Below are positions 8,452 to 16,600 of a stretch of 64,000 nt of DNA, in pieces. A program made the translations under genes and the position numbers. The DNA comes from Sphingobium sp. CCH11-B1. Its GTDB lineage: Bacteria > Pseudomonadota > Alphaproteobacteria > Sphingomonadales > Sphingomonadaceae. Location: contig NZ_LSJY01000003.1 of assembly GCF_001556865.1 (NCBI RefSeq), forward strand, positions 20,719 to 84,718. Direction: 5' to 3'. The notes under the pieces were generated by a model. The model had not been told where the DNA came from. It made no database searches and saw only the letters and a program-made list of their open reading frames with translations. The stretch's first letter is position 1. Each line of letters begins with the position of its first letter.

Positions 8452-8545
8452 ATTCCACATGGGAATCGCCATATCCGGTGCCGACGCCGCCTTTGAGGCG
8501 CGCTTCTTCGGTTCCTGATTCCCAGAGGTAGCAACCGGAAGGAGA
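8452..8545 (+). promoter_or_regulatory. Structured rpsB leader with competing pairings
   Basis: Before rpsB, ATTCC (8452-8456) can pair with GGAAT (8462-8466). The overlapping GGGAATC (8461-8467) is also perfectly complementary to GATTCCC (8517-8523). GATTCCC otherwise sits in the loop of a CGGTT/AACCG hairpin (8509-8513 with 8533-8537) that abuts the AAGGAG ribosome-binding site (8539-8544). Such mutually exclusive folds suit autoregulation by S2, but no known leader family was matched. Confidence 0.4.
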
Positions 8546-8551
8546 AAGACC

Positions 8552-9310
8552 ATGGCGGCACCTGTCGTCACCATGCACCAATTGATCGAGGCTGGCGCCC
8601 ATTTCGGCCACCAGACCCACCGCTGGAACCCGCGCATGAAGCCGTACATCTTCGGCGAGCGCAACGGCATCCATATCCTTGACCTGTCGCAGACCGTGCC
8701 ACTGTTCGGCCGCGCACTCGACTTCGTGTCGGCGACCGTCGCCGCCGGCGGCAAGGTGCTGTTCGTCGGCACCAAGCGCCAGGCGCAGGACCCCATCGCC
8801 GAAGCCGCCCGCAAGTCGGGCCAGCATTTCGTCAACCATCGCTGGCTGGGCGGCATGCTCACCAACTGGAAGACCATTTCGGGTTCGATCAAGCGCCTGA
8901 AGACCCTTGAGGAAAAGCTGTCGGGCGACACCCACGGCTTCACCAAGAAGGAAGTGCTTCAGATGACGCGCGAGCGCGAGAAGCTGGAACTGTCGCTGGG
9001 CGGCATCCGCGACATGAACGGCATCCCCGACGTCATGTTCGTGATCGACGCCAACAAGGAAGAACTGGCGATCAAGGAAGCCAACACGCTGGGCATCCCG
9101 GTCGTCGCGATCCTCGATTCGAACGTGTCGCCCGACGGCATCGCCTTCCCGGTTCCCGCAAATGACGACGCCAGCCGCGCGATCCGCCTCTATTGCGACG
9201 CCATCGCCGCCGCCGCCACCAAGGGCAACCGTGGTGCGCAGCAGGCTTCGGGCGTCGACCTCGGCGCTCTGGACGAGCCGGAAGCCGAAGAGGTCGTCGC
9301 CGAAGCCTGA
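8552..9310 (+). CDS. rpsB: 30S ribosomal protein S2
   Basis: S2 is a small-subunit ribosomal protein that bridges the head and body on the solvent side. The 252 residues begin [21 protein letters not shown] and include the family segments [32 protein letters not shown] and [12 protein letters not shown]. The acidic tail ([11 protein letters not shown]) is common in alphaproteobacteria. A strong AAGGAG lies 7 bases before the ATG. tsf follows after 101 bases, as in nearly all bacteria. Confidence 0.98.
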   Translation: MAAPVVTMHQLIEAGAHFGHQTHRWNPRMKPYIFGERNGIHILDLSQTVPLFGRALDFVSATVAAGGKVLFVGTKRQAQDPIAEAARKSGQHFVNHRWLGGMLTNWKTISGSIKRLKTLEEKLSGDTHGFTKKEVLQMTREREKLELSLGGIRDMNGIPDVMFVIDANKEELAIKEANTLGIPVVAILDSNVSPDGIAFPVPANDDASRAIRLYCDAIAAAATKGNRGAQQASGVDLGALDEPEAEEVVAEA

Positions 9311-9343
9311 TCGGGCGTCGCGATACTGCAAGATTGGCAGGGT

Positions 9344-9370
9344 AGGGCGCGCTCTTCGGAGACGCGCCCT
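9344..9370. other. Intercistronic hairpin between rpsB and tsf
   Basis: AGGGCGCG and CGCGCCCT form 8 bp, then one bulged A and a 3-bp CTC/GAG helix capped by a TTCG tetraloop. No T-run follows, so it more likely protects or processes the rpsB-tsf transcript than ends it. Confidence 0.55.
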
Positions 9371-9411
9371 CCCGCATATTTGAACCATCCGAAACATTTA
9401 GGAGCCGAAAC

Positions 9412-10338
9412 ATGGCCGAGATTACCGCTGCCGCCGTCAAGGAACTGCGCGACCGTTCGGGCGCGGGCATGATGGATTGCAAGAAGGCGCTCACCGAAGC
9501 CAATGGCGACATCGAAGCCGCGACCGACTGGCTGCGCGCCAAGGGCCTGGCCGCCGCGCAGAAGAAGTCGAGCCGCACCGCCGCTGAAGGCCTGGTCGGC
9601 GTCGCCGTCGCCGGCACCAAGGGCGTCGCCGTCGAAGTGAACAGCGAAACCGACTTCGTCGCCAAGAACGACCAGTTCCAGGATTTCGTCCGCACCGTCG
9701 CGCAGATCGCGCTGGAGACCGGCGCGGCCGATGCCGAGGCGCTGACCGGCGCGGCCTATCCGTCGGGCGGCACCGTCGCGGAAAAGCTGGTCGCCAACAT
9801 CGCCACCATCGGCGAGAACCAGAATGTCCGTCGCGTCGGCCAGGTCGAAGTGAGCCAGGGCGTTGTCGTCCCCTATGTCCACAACGCCGCCGCGCCGGGC
9901 CTGGGCAAGATCGGCGTGCTCGTCGCGCTGGAGGGCGATGCCCCCGCCGACGTTCTGGAGCCGCTGGGCAAGCAGCTTGCCATGCACATCGCCGCCGCCT
10001 TCCCGCTGGCGCTGTCGGCTGCCGACATCGACCCGGCGCTGCTGGAGCGTGAACGCGCCATCGCCGCCGAGAAGGCTGCCGAGAGCGGCAAGCCCGCCGA
10101 GATCGTCGCCAAGATGGTGGACGGCGCGGTCGCCAAGTTCGCCAAGGAACAGGCGCTGCTGAGCCAGCTGTTCGTGATGGACAACAAGACCCCGGTCGCC
10201 GACGTCGTCGCCAAGGCGGCGAAGGACGCGGGCGCGTCGATCACGCTCAAGAGCTATATCCGCTTCCAGCTGGGCGAAGGCATCGAGAAGGAAGTCAGCG
10301 ACTTCGCGGCGGAAGTCGCGGCGGCTGCCGGCGCCTGA
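9412..10338 (+). CDS. tsf: Elongation factor Ts
   Basis: EF-Ts is the guanine nucleotide exchange factor that regenerates EF-Tu-GTP. The 308 residues start [21 protein letters not shown] with the N-terminal UBA-like domain. The EF-Tu contact motif follows as [10 protein letters not shown], then the dimerisation subdomains and a C-terminal module ([16 protein letters not shown] end). TTAGGAG lies 9 bases before the ATG. It pairs with rpsB and is followed by a terminator at 10374-10399. The usual next gene, pyrH, comes only after a toxin-antitoxin pair. Confidence 0.97.
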   Translation: MAEITAAAVKELRDRSGAGMMDCKKALTEANGDIEAATDWLRAKGLAAAQKKSSRTAAEGLVGVAVAGTKGVAVEVNSETDFVAKNDQFQDFVRTVAQIALETGAADAEALTGAAYPSGGTVAEKLVANIATIGENQNVRRVGQVEVSQGVVVPYVHNAAAPGLGKIGVLVALEGDAPADVLEPLGKQLAMHIAAAFPLALSAADIDPALLERERAIAAEKAAESGKPAEIVAKMVDGAVAKFAKEQALLSQLFVMDNKTPVADVVAKAAKDAGASITLKSYIRFQLGEGIEKEVSDFAAEVAAAAGA

Positions 10339-10373
10339 TTGAACGCGCGTAAGCGATTAAGGCTAAAGGGAAG

Positions 10374-10399
10374 GGGCGTCCTGCGGGGCGCCCTTTTTC
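10374..10399 (+). terminator. Rho-independent terminator after tsf
   Basis: GGGCGTCC (10374-10381) pairs with GGGCGCCC (10386-10393) over 8 bp including one G-U, with loop TGCG, followed by TTTTT. It separates rpsB-tsf from the toxin-antitoxin genes. Confidence 0.85.
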
Positions 10400-10511
10400 A
10401 TGTGGCGATCATGGCGTTTGCCGTGGGTAACGGAAGCGAGCCATAAAAATCCTCACCGGGCAAGGGAGGATGAAGGTGAGCGCAGCGCCCATCGCCTGAC
10501 CATTGCGGAAT

Positions 10512-10528
10512 TTAGTATTATCCACTAA
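10512..10528. promoter_or_regulatory. Candidate operator of the toxin-antitoxin pair
   Basis: Inverted repeat TTAGT-N7-ACTAA lies 9 bases upstream of the antitoxin start in an AT-rich patch. Phd/YefM antitoxins usually repress their own promoter by binding such palindromes. Confidence 0.35.
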
Positions 10529-10537
10529 CTTCTTTGC

Positions 10538-10768
10538 ATGGACCGGCAAATCAGCGCGAGCGACGCCAATCAGCATTTTTCTGAAATGCTTCGGGATGTC
10601 GCCGAGGGAGAAAGTTTCACCGTCACATCGCGCGGCCGTCCGGTTGCACGGGTGACGCCGGTCGATCGCGCGTCCGAAGTGCGTTCGCTGCGGCGCTTGC
10701 TGGCCTTCGTCGCGAGCCTGCCCGTGCGCCATGCGGGGGATTGGTCGCGGGATGATCTCTACGGATGA
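10538..10768 (+). CDS. Phd/YefM-family antitoxin
   Basis: This 76-residue protein fits the Phd/YefM antitoxin family. The N-terminal DNA-binding segment reads ISASDANQHFSEMLRDVAEGE and is followed by the typical FTVTSRGRPVARVTPV beta hairpin. The C-terminal part (SLPVRHAGDWSRDDLYG) is the region that would wrap the toxin. It overlaps the downstream PIN gene by 4 bases (ATGA), so the two are translationally coupled. By family knowledge it neutralises the toxin and autoregulates. GC content looks lower than in tsf and pyrH on either side. Confidence 0.88.
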   Translation: MDRQISASDANQHFSEMLRDVAEGESFTVTSRGRPVARVTPVDRASEVRSLRRLLAFVASLPVRHAGDWSRDDLYG

Positions 10769-11232
10769 TGCGGGTAGCGCTCGACACCACTATTCTCGCT
10801 TATCTGGCGGGGGTGAGCCACGGCGCGCAGGATGAGGCCAAGATCGGTGTCGTTCGGGATATGGTTGGGCGTCTTGCAGAGGTGACCAGTCTGATCGCGC
10901 CCACCCAGGCATTGGGTGAATTGTTCGTGCTTCTGCGTCGGACGGGTACGCCAGCCGATGAGGCGCGCACGATCCTGCTGGAATTTTCGGACGCCTTTGG
11001 CGTGGCGCCGTCGCTGGCGACGACCACGCTTGCCGCCGCCGATCTGGTCGTCGATCACAGGCTGCAATATTGGGATGCGCTGATCCTTACCGCCGCAGCC
11101 GAGGCAGGCTGTGCGATGCTGTTGTCAGAGGATATGCAGCATGGCTTCGTCACGCGTGGACTGACCGTCATCAACCCGCTGACGGGCGTTGCGCATCCCA
11201 AGCTGGCGGCGTTGCTCGATATTTCAGTATGA
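10765..11232 (+). CDS. PIN-domain ribonuclease toxin (VapC-like)
   Basis: The 155-residue protein has the PIN fold acidic residues in order: D7 in ALDTTILAYL, E in ALGELFVLLRR, D in YWDALILTAA, and an SEDMQHG motif. PIN toxins are magnesium-dependent ribonucleases that typically cut tRNA or rRNA; this one's target is unknown. It is paired with a Phd-type rather than VapB-type antitoxin, a combination known in other modules. The pair sits between tsf and pyrH, which are normally adjacent, so it looks inserted. All catalytic acids are present, so the toxin is probably active. Confidence 0.87.
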   Translation: MMRVALDTTILAYLAGVSHGAQDEAKIGVVRDMVGRLAEVTSLIAPTQALGELFVLLRRTGTPADEARTILLEFSDAFGVAPSLATTTLAAADLVVDHRLQYWDALILTAAAEAGCAMLLSEDMQHGFVTRGLTVINPLTGVAHPKLAALLDISV

Positions 11233-11332
11233 AGAGGCCGCGACCGGCAACAAACGCCCCTTGGCATCGCGGTTTCGCCCCTCTAATGTCCCGCCCGCTT
11301 CCCCTGCCAACGACCAAGGATTCTAGCCCCGC

Positions 11333-12058
11333 ATGACCCGGCCAGCCTTCAAGCGCATCCTTCTGAAATTGTCCGGCGAAGTGCTGATGGGGCAGGGGCA
11401 GTTCGGCATCGAGCCGGCGACCGTCAGTCGCGTGGCAGGAGAGATCGCAGCGGCCAAGGACGCGGGCTTCGAGATCTGCGTGGTCGTGGGCGGCGGCAAC
11501 ATCTTCCGCGGGCTGGCCGGCGCGGCGGCCGGGTTCGACCGGGCGAGCGCCGACTATATGGGCATGCTCGCCACCGTGATGAACGCGCTGGCGGTGCAGA
11601 ACGCACTGGAAAAGCGCGGTTACGACACGCGCGTCCAGTCCGCCATTCCGATGGCGAGCGTGTGCGAACCCTATATCCGGCGCAAGGCGGAGCGGCATAT
11701 GGAAAAGGGCCGCATCGTCATCTTCGCAGCGGGCACGGGCAGCCCCTTCTTCACGACCGACACCACGGCCGCCCTGCGCGCCGCCGAAATGAATTGCGAC
11801 GCGCTGTTCAAGGGCACCAGCGTGGACGGCATCTATAATGCCGATCCCAAGAAGGTGCCGGATGCCGCGCGATATGATGCGATCAGCTTCGACCAGGTGC
11901 TGAACGACAATCTGAAGGTCATGGACGCCAGCGCGATCGCGCTGTGCCGAGAGAATAATATCCCCATCGTCGTGTTCAACATCCGCGAGACCGGCAATCT
12001 CGCCACCGTGCTTGCCGGGCATGGCGTCGCGACGATCGTGCAAAATCAGGAGCGTTGA
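11333..12058 (+). CDS. pyrH: UMP kinase
   Basis: PyrH phosphorylates UMP to UDP in pyrimidine nucleotide synthesis. At 241 residues it is a typical bacterial hexameric UMP kinase of the amino-acid kinase fold. Motifs include [12 protein letters not shown] at the N-terminus, [31 protein letters not shown] and the [15 protein letters not shown] segment. It heads a run with frr (6-base gap), uppS, cdsA, dxr and rseP, linking nucleotide supply with translation and envelope synthesis. Confidence 0.97.
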   Translation: MTRPAFKRILLKLSGEVLMGQGQFGIEPATVSRVAGEIAAAKDAGFEICVVVGGGNIFRGLAGAAAGFDRASADYMGMLATVMNALAVQNALEKRGYDTRVQSAIPMASVCEPYIRRKAERHMEKGRIVIFAAGTGSPFFTTDTTAALRAAEMNCDALFKGTSVDGIYNADPKKVPDAARYDAISFDQVLNDNLKVMDASAIALCRENNIPIVVFNIRETGNLATVLAGHGVATIVQNQER

Positions 12059-12064
12059 AATCCC

Positions 12065-12622
12065 ATGCCGCAATATAACAAAGCCGATCTGGAACGCCGC
12101 ATGGCCGGCGCGATCGAAGCCCTGAAGGGGGACCTGACTGGTCTGCGCACCGGCCGCGCCAATGTGCAGCTGCTCGATCCCGTCATGGTCACCGTCTATG
12201 GCGCGAACATGCCGCTCAACCAGGTAGCGACCGTTTCCGCGCCCGAACCGCGCATGCTGTCGGTGCAGGTGTGGGACAAGACCAATGTCGGCCCGTGCGA
12301 CAAGGCGATCCGTTCGGCGGGGCTGGGCCTCAACCCCATCGTCGACGGGCAGACGCTGCGCCTGCCGATCCCCGACCTGACCGAGGAGCGGCGCAAGGAA
12401 CTGGCCAAGCTCGCCAGCAAATATGCCGAAGGCGCGCGCGTCGCGGTGCGCAATGTCCGCCGCGACGGCATGGACAGCCTGAAGGCCGACGAGAAGAAGG
12501 GCGAGATCAGCGAGGACGAGCGCAAGCGGCTGGAAACGGAAGTGCAGAAGCTGACCGACAGCACCATCGCCGATATCGACGCCGCCGCGTCCGCGAAGGA
12601 AAAGGAAATCCTCGGTCAATAA
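12065..12622 (+). CDS. frr: Ribosome-recycling factor
   Basis: RRF splits post-termination ribosomes together with EF-G. The 185-residue length is standard. Recognisable segments are [44 protein letters not shown] and a long charged helix ending EKEILGQ. It follows pyrH in the usual order. uppS begins 43 bases downstream. Confidence 0.97.
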   Translation: MPQYNKADLERRMAGAIEALKGDLTGLRTGRANVQLLDPVMVTVYGANMPLNQVATVSAPEPRMLSVQVWDKTNVGPCDKAIRSAGLGLNPIVDGQTLRLPIPDLTEERRKELAKLASKYAEGARVAVRNVRRDGMDSLKADEKKGEISEDERKRLETEVQKLTDSTIADIDAAASAKEKEILGQ

Positions 12623-12665
12623 GCCGGGGCTTTTCTTTCGTGGCCAAAACCCGCATGTCCTTCTG

Positions 12666-13442
12666 ATGGCCAGTCAAGCCAAGCCCGACCTGAGCGAGGG
12701 CGCGCCCATGGATGGCGCGCGCAACCGGGGCGTTCCGCCCGGAACGCCGGGCGTGCGGCATGTCGCCATCATCATGGATGGCAATGGCCGCTGGGCGAAG
12801 AAGCGGCTGCTGCCCCGCATCGCCGGCCATCGGGCGGGGGTGGAGGCGGTGCGCCGCGTCGCGCGCGCGGCGCGGGAGATGGGGCTGGAATGCCTGACGC
12901 TCTACGCCTTCTCCTCGGAAAACTGGAAGCGGCCGGCGAGCGAGGTGTCCGACCTCATGGGCCTGTTGCGCCATTTCATCCAGTCGGACCTGGACGAATT
13001 CCACGCCAACGGCGTGCGGCTGCGCATCATCGGCGACTATCGGGCGCTCGACCCGTCGCTGGTCGACCTGATCGAAGGCGCAATGGCGCGCACGGCGGGA
13101 AATAGCGGGCCAATCATCGCGATCGCGCTCAATTACGGCGCGCAGGACGAGATGGTGCGCGCGGTCCGGGCGATCGCGGAACGCGCCGCGCAAGGCATGC
13201 TGGCGACGCAGGATATCGGCGTCGAGATGATCGACGCGGAACTCTATACCGCCGACCTGCCGCCGCTCGATCTCATGATCCGTACGTCGGGCGAGCAGCG
13301 GCTCAGCAATTTCCTGCTGTGGCAGGCAGCCTATGCCGAACTCTATTTCACCGACATGCTGTGGCCCGATTTCGACGGGCAGGCGCTGGCGCAGGCGCTG
13401 GACGCCTTTCGTTTGAGGGACCGCCGGTTCGGCGGCTTGTGA
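12666..13442 (+). CDS. uppS: Isoprenyl transferase (undecaprenyl diphosphate synthase)
   Basis: UppS condenses isopentenyl diphosphate with farnesyl diphosphate to give the C55 lipid carrier for peptidoglycan. The 258-residue protein has the cis-prenyltransferase motif HVAIIMDGNGRWAKKR with its catalytic Asp, TLYAFSSENWKRP, and the C-terminal DLMIRTSGEQRLSNFLLWQ with EL(Y)F following. About 25 residues at the N-terminus are extra compared with E. coli, and an internal ATG at 12708 could be the true start. cdsA follows after 4 bases. Confidence 0.95.
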   Translation: MASQAKPDLSEGAPMDGARNRGVPPGTPGVRHVAIIMDGNGRWAKKRLLPRIAGHRAGVEAVRRVARAAREMGLECLTLYAFSSENWKRPASEVSDLMGLLRHFIQSDLDEFHANGVRLRIIGDYRALDPSLVDLIEGAMARTAGNSGPIIAIALNYGAQDEMVRAVRAIAERAAQGMLATQDIGVEMIDAELYTADLPPLDLMIRTSGEQRLSNFLLWQAAYAELYFTDMLWPDFDGQALAQALDAFRLRDRRFGGL

Positions 13443-13446
13443 GCGC

Positions 13447-14226
13447 ATGACGAGCGAATTGCGCACCCGCGCCACTGTGGGCGTCGCGCTGATCGCGCTG
13501 GCGATGGGCGCGCTGCTGGCCGGAGGCCTCATCTTCTGGATGCTGCTGGTGGTCGCCGGCGTGCTGATGCAGGGGGAATGGGGCGACCTGACCGGCGCCG
13601 ACCCGCAGCAGCGCAAGACCGCCATGTTCGCCGTGTCCATCCCGCTGGCGCTGCTATGCCCGCTGGCGGCGGGCATCGACTGGCCGGTGCTGGTGGCGGG
13701 CGCGGCGGCTTTCTTCTTCGTCCTGTTCACCAGCCGGAAGCCGGGTCTGGCGCTCGGCATCCCCTATGTCTGCGTGCCCATCGTGGCGTTGCAGTTTCTG
13801 CGCGGGGAACAGCCCTATGGCTTCGGCCTGCTGCTCGCCCTGTGGGCGCTGGCGCTGGTGTGGGCGACCGACATCGGCGCCTATTTCGCCGGCCGATCCA
13901 TCGGCGGGCCGAAGCTCGCGCCGCGCGTCAGCCCGTCCAAGACCTGGTCGGGCCTGGCCGGTGGGGTGCTCGCCGCGCTGCTGCTGGGCTTCCTGCTGCA
14001 TCGCCTGGCCGGGCTGCCGATCCAGCTGGCGGCGGCGAGCGGGCTGCTGGCGGTCGCGGCGCAACTGGGCGATCTTGTGGAAAGCTGGATGAAGCGCCGG
14101 GCGGGCGTGAAGGACAGCGGCACGCTGCTCCCCGGCCATGGCGGCGTGATGGACCGGCTGGACGGGGTGGTGGCCGCAGCGCCGCTTGCCGCCCTATGCT
14201 ACCTCATCCTGGTGCAGGGCGCATGA
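13447..14226 (+). CDS. cdsA: Phosphatidate cytidylyltransferase
   Basis: CdsA makes CDP-diacylglycerol from phosphatidic acid and CTP, the entry point to the PssA and Psd steps encoded earlier in the window. The 259-residue protein is very hydrophobic with multiple spans. It ends with the family signature KDSGTLLPGHGGVMDRLDG, plus SPSKTWSGLAGG in the middle. dxr begins inside its stop codon (ATGA overlap, 4 bases), so translation is coupled. Confidence 0.94.
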   Translation: MTSELRTRATVGVALIALAMGALLAGGLIFWMLLVVAGVLMQGEWGDLTGADPQQRKTAMFAVSIPLALLCPLAAGIDWPVLVAGAAAFFFVLFTSRKPGLALGIPYVCVPIVALQFLRGEQPYGFGLLLALWALALVWATDIGAYFAGRSIGGPKLAPRVSPSKTWSGLAGGVLAALLLGFLLHRLAGLPIQLAAASGLLAVAAQLGDLVESWMKRRAGVKDSGTLLPGHGGVMDRLDGVVAAAPLAALCYLILVQGA

Positions 14227-15380
14227 AGCGCGTCTCGATCTTCGGCGCGACCGGATCGGTCGGTCTGTCGACGCTCGACCTGGTCCGGCGCGATCCGCAA
14301 TCCTACCGCGTCGTCGCGCTGACCGCGAACAGCGATGTGGACAGCCTCGCCGCGCAGGCGCGGGAAACAGGCGCGCAGGTCGCCGTGATCGCGCAGGATC
14401 GGTTGTATGGCGCGCTCAGGGATGCGCTTGCCGGGTCCGGGATCGAGGCGGCGGCGGGGGAACAGGCGCTGGTCGAGGCGGCCGGCCTGGACGCGGACTG
14501 GACCATGGCCGCGATCGTGGGCTGCGCGGGGCTCAAGCCCACCATGGCGGCGCTGAAGCGCGGCGGCGCGGTGGCGCTGGCCAACAAGGAGTCGCTGGTG
14601 TCGGCCGGCGGGCTGATGATGCAGGCGGCGACTGCGTCGTCGGCGACGCTGCTGCCGGTGGATAGCGAGCATAACGCGATATTCCAGTGCCTTGCCAGCT
14701 ATGGCCTGGAGGATGTCGCACGGATCATCCTGACGGCGAGCGGCGGCCCGTTCCGCACCCGCAGCCGGGCCGAGATGGCCGACATCACGCCCGCGCAGGC
14801 GGTCGCCCATCCCAACTGGTCGATGGGCGCGAAGATCAGCGTCGACAGCGCGACGATGATGAACAAGGGGCTGGAACTGATCGAGGCCGCCTATCTCTTT
14901 CCCGTGGGACTCGACCGGATCGAGATATTGGTGCACCCGCAATCGGTCATCCATTCGATGGTCGAATATCGCGACCGTTCCACTTTGGCGCAGCTGGGTT
15001 CGCCGGACATGCGGATTCCCATCGCCCATGCGCTCGCCTGGCCCGAAAGGATCGCCACGCCATGCCAGCCGCTGGACCTGGTAAAGATTGGCAGGCTCGA
15101 CTTCGAAGCCCCTGACGAACAACGTTTTCCCGCGCTTCGCCTTGCCCGCGACGCGGCGGCGGAAAGCGGCGCCGCTCCCGCCATCCTCAACGCCGCCAAC
15201 GAAGTCGCGGTCGCCGCATTCCTGGCCGGGCGCATCGGCTTCCTTGATATTGCCATGATTGTGGAGGATGTGTTGCAGCGATACAGCGCGCCGCCGCCCT
15301 CGTCGATCGACGATGTGCTGGCTGCGGACGCGCAGGCCCGCGCGCAGGCGGGGCAAGTGATGGAAAGATTGACGGCTTGA
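14223..15380 (+). CDS. dxr: 1-deoxy-D-xylulose 5-phosphate reductoisomerase
   Basis: Dxr catalyses the second step of the MEP isoprenoid pathway, DXP to MEP with NADPH, feeding UppS. The 385-residue protein starts MKRVSIFGATGSVG (nucleotide-binding glycines). It carries ALANKESLVSAGGLM, PVDSEHNAIFQ, ASGGPFR and KISVDSATMMNKGLE, which hold the metal and substrate residues. The start at 14223 overlaps cdsA by 4 bases. The stop codon overlaps the rseP start. Confidence 0.97.
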   Translation: MKRVSIFGATGSVGLSTLDLVRRDPQSYRVVALTANSDVDSLAAQARETGAQVAVIAQDRLYGALRDALAGSGIEAAAGEQALVEAAGLDADWTMAAIVGCAGLKPTMAALKRGGAVALANKESLVSAGGLMMQAATASSATLLPVDSEHNAIFQCLASYGLEDVARIILTASGGPFRTRSRAEMADITPAQAVAHPNWSMGAKISVDSATMMNKGLELIEAAYLFPVGLDRIEILVHPQSVIHSMVEYRDRSTLAQLGSPDMRIPIAHALAWPERIATPCQPLDLVKIGRLDFEAPDEQRFPALRLARDAAAESGAAPAILNAANEVAVAAFLAGRIGFLDIAMIVEDVLQRYSAPPPSSIDDVLAADAQARAQAGQVMERLTA

Positions 15381-16510
15381 TCCAGAATCCCGGTTTCATC
15401 CTGACCGTGCTGGCCTTCGTGGCGGTCATCGGGCCGCTCGTCTTCGTGCACGAACTCGGCCATTATCTGGTCGGGCGCTGGTGCGGCGTGAAGGCGGAGG
15501 CCTTTTCCATCGGCTTTGGCCCTGAGCTGTTCGCCTGGGTCGACCGGCGCGGGACGCGCTGGCGGATCGCGGCGCTGCCGCTTGGCGGCTATGTCCGGTT
15601 CAAGGGCGACATGAACGCGGCGAGCATGACCGATCCCGCCTGGCTGGAGATGCCGGCGAAGGACCGGGCGGAAAGCTTCCCCGCCAAGCCGTTGTGGCAG
15701 CGCGCCATGATCGTGGCGGCGGGACCGGCGATCAACTTCCTCTTCGCCATCCTGATCCTGGCGACCTTCGCCTTCCTGCATGGGGAAAGCCGCACGCCGG
15801 CCGTGGCGGGGCAGGTCCAGCCGGGCAGCGCCGCGGCGGCGGCCGGCATCGTCGCGGGGGACCGCATCGTTTCGCTGGGCGGCCGGTCGATGGACACGTT
15901 CGACGACATCCGCCTCTATGCGCAGATCCGCCCCAACCAGCCGGTCGAGCTGGTGATCGAGCGCGATGGTCGCCGGATCGTCAAGCAGGGCCGGATCGGC
16001 AGCGTGACTGAGGATGACGGGCTGGGCAACAAATTCGCCGTCGGGCGGCTCGGCATCGCGCCCGGCGAACCGGTGATCGAGCCGGTGCCGCTGTGGCGCG
16101 CGCCGATCGTCGCCATCGAGCGCACCGGGCAGATCGTGCGCACCATGGTCGAGACGCTGGGCCAGATCCTGGGCGGCGGCCGGTCGGTGAAGGAACTGGG
16201 CGGGCCGCTCAAGATCGCGCAGGTTTCGGGGCAGGCGGCGACGCTGGGCCTGGAAAGCTTCATCTTCTTCGCCGCGCTCATCTCGATTAACTTGGGGTTC
16301 ATCAACCTGTTGCCAATTCCGATGCTGGATGGCGGGCACCTGCTTTTCTACGGAATCGAGGCGGTCCAGCGGCGGCCGGTCAGTCCGGCCGCGCAGGAAT
16401 GGGCCTATCGGTCGGGGCTGGCGCTGTTGATGGCGATGATGCTGCTGGTGACTTTCAACGATTTGTCGTCTTTCGGCCTGTGGAAAAGCCTGTCCGGCTT
16501 GATCGGCTGA
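15377..16510 (+). CDS. rseP: RIP metalloprotease RseP (site-2 protease)
   Basis: RseP is an intramembrane zinc protease that cleaves anti-sigma factors and remnant signal peptides. The 377-residue protein shows HELGH in the first membrane segment and a PDZ-like domain around residues 135-215 (AGIVAGDRIVSLGG). The second metal motif is NLLPIPMLDGGHL near residue 315, and a final membrane span follows. The only sensible start is the TTG at 15377, whose TTGA overlaps the dxr stop codon by 4 bases. bamA follows, matching the common rseP-bamA order. Confidence 0.94.
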   Translation: MIQNPGFILTVLAFVAVIGPLVFVHELGHYLVGRWCGVKAEAFSIGFGPELFAWVDRRGTRWRIAALPLGGYVRFKGDMNAASMTDPAWLEMPAKDRAESFPAKPLWQRAMIVAAGPAINFLFAILILATFAFLHGESRTPAVAGQVQPGSAAAAAGIVAGDRIVSLGGRSMDTFDDIRLYAQIRPNQPVELVIERDGRRIVKQGRIGSVTEDDGLGNKFAVGRLGIAPGEPVIEPVPLWRAPIVAIERTGQIVRTMVETLGQILGGGRSVKELGGPLKIAQVSGQAATLGLESFIFFAALISINLGFINLLPIPMLDGGHLLFYGIEAVQRRPVSPAAQEWAYRSGLALLMAMMLLVTFNDLSSFGLWKSLSGLIG

Positions 16511-16600
16511 CGCGCATCGGGCAGGGAAGCGCCCTCCGGCATCATTTGGGTCGGCGGAAACATTCGGGTTTTGAGTTTTGAGGTGGAGCGGGTGACAGCG

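Noticed and set aside
10517..10525. TTATCCACT, one base from a DnaA box
   Set aside because: It is a single site with no cluster, no AT-rich unwinding region and no dnaA or parAB nearby; it is better seen as part of the toxin-antitoxin operator.
13578..14222. An upstream extension that would make dxr a 600-residue fusion
   Set aside because: The extra residues are an out-of-frame reading of cdsA; the true dxr start at 14223 overlaps the cdsA stop in the usual ATGA manner.
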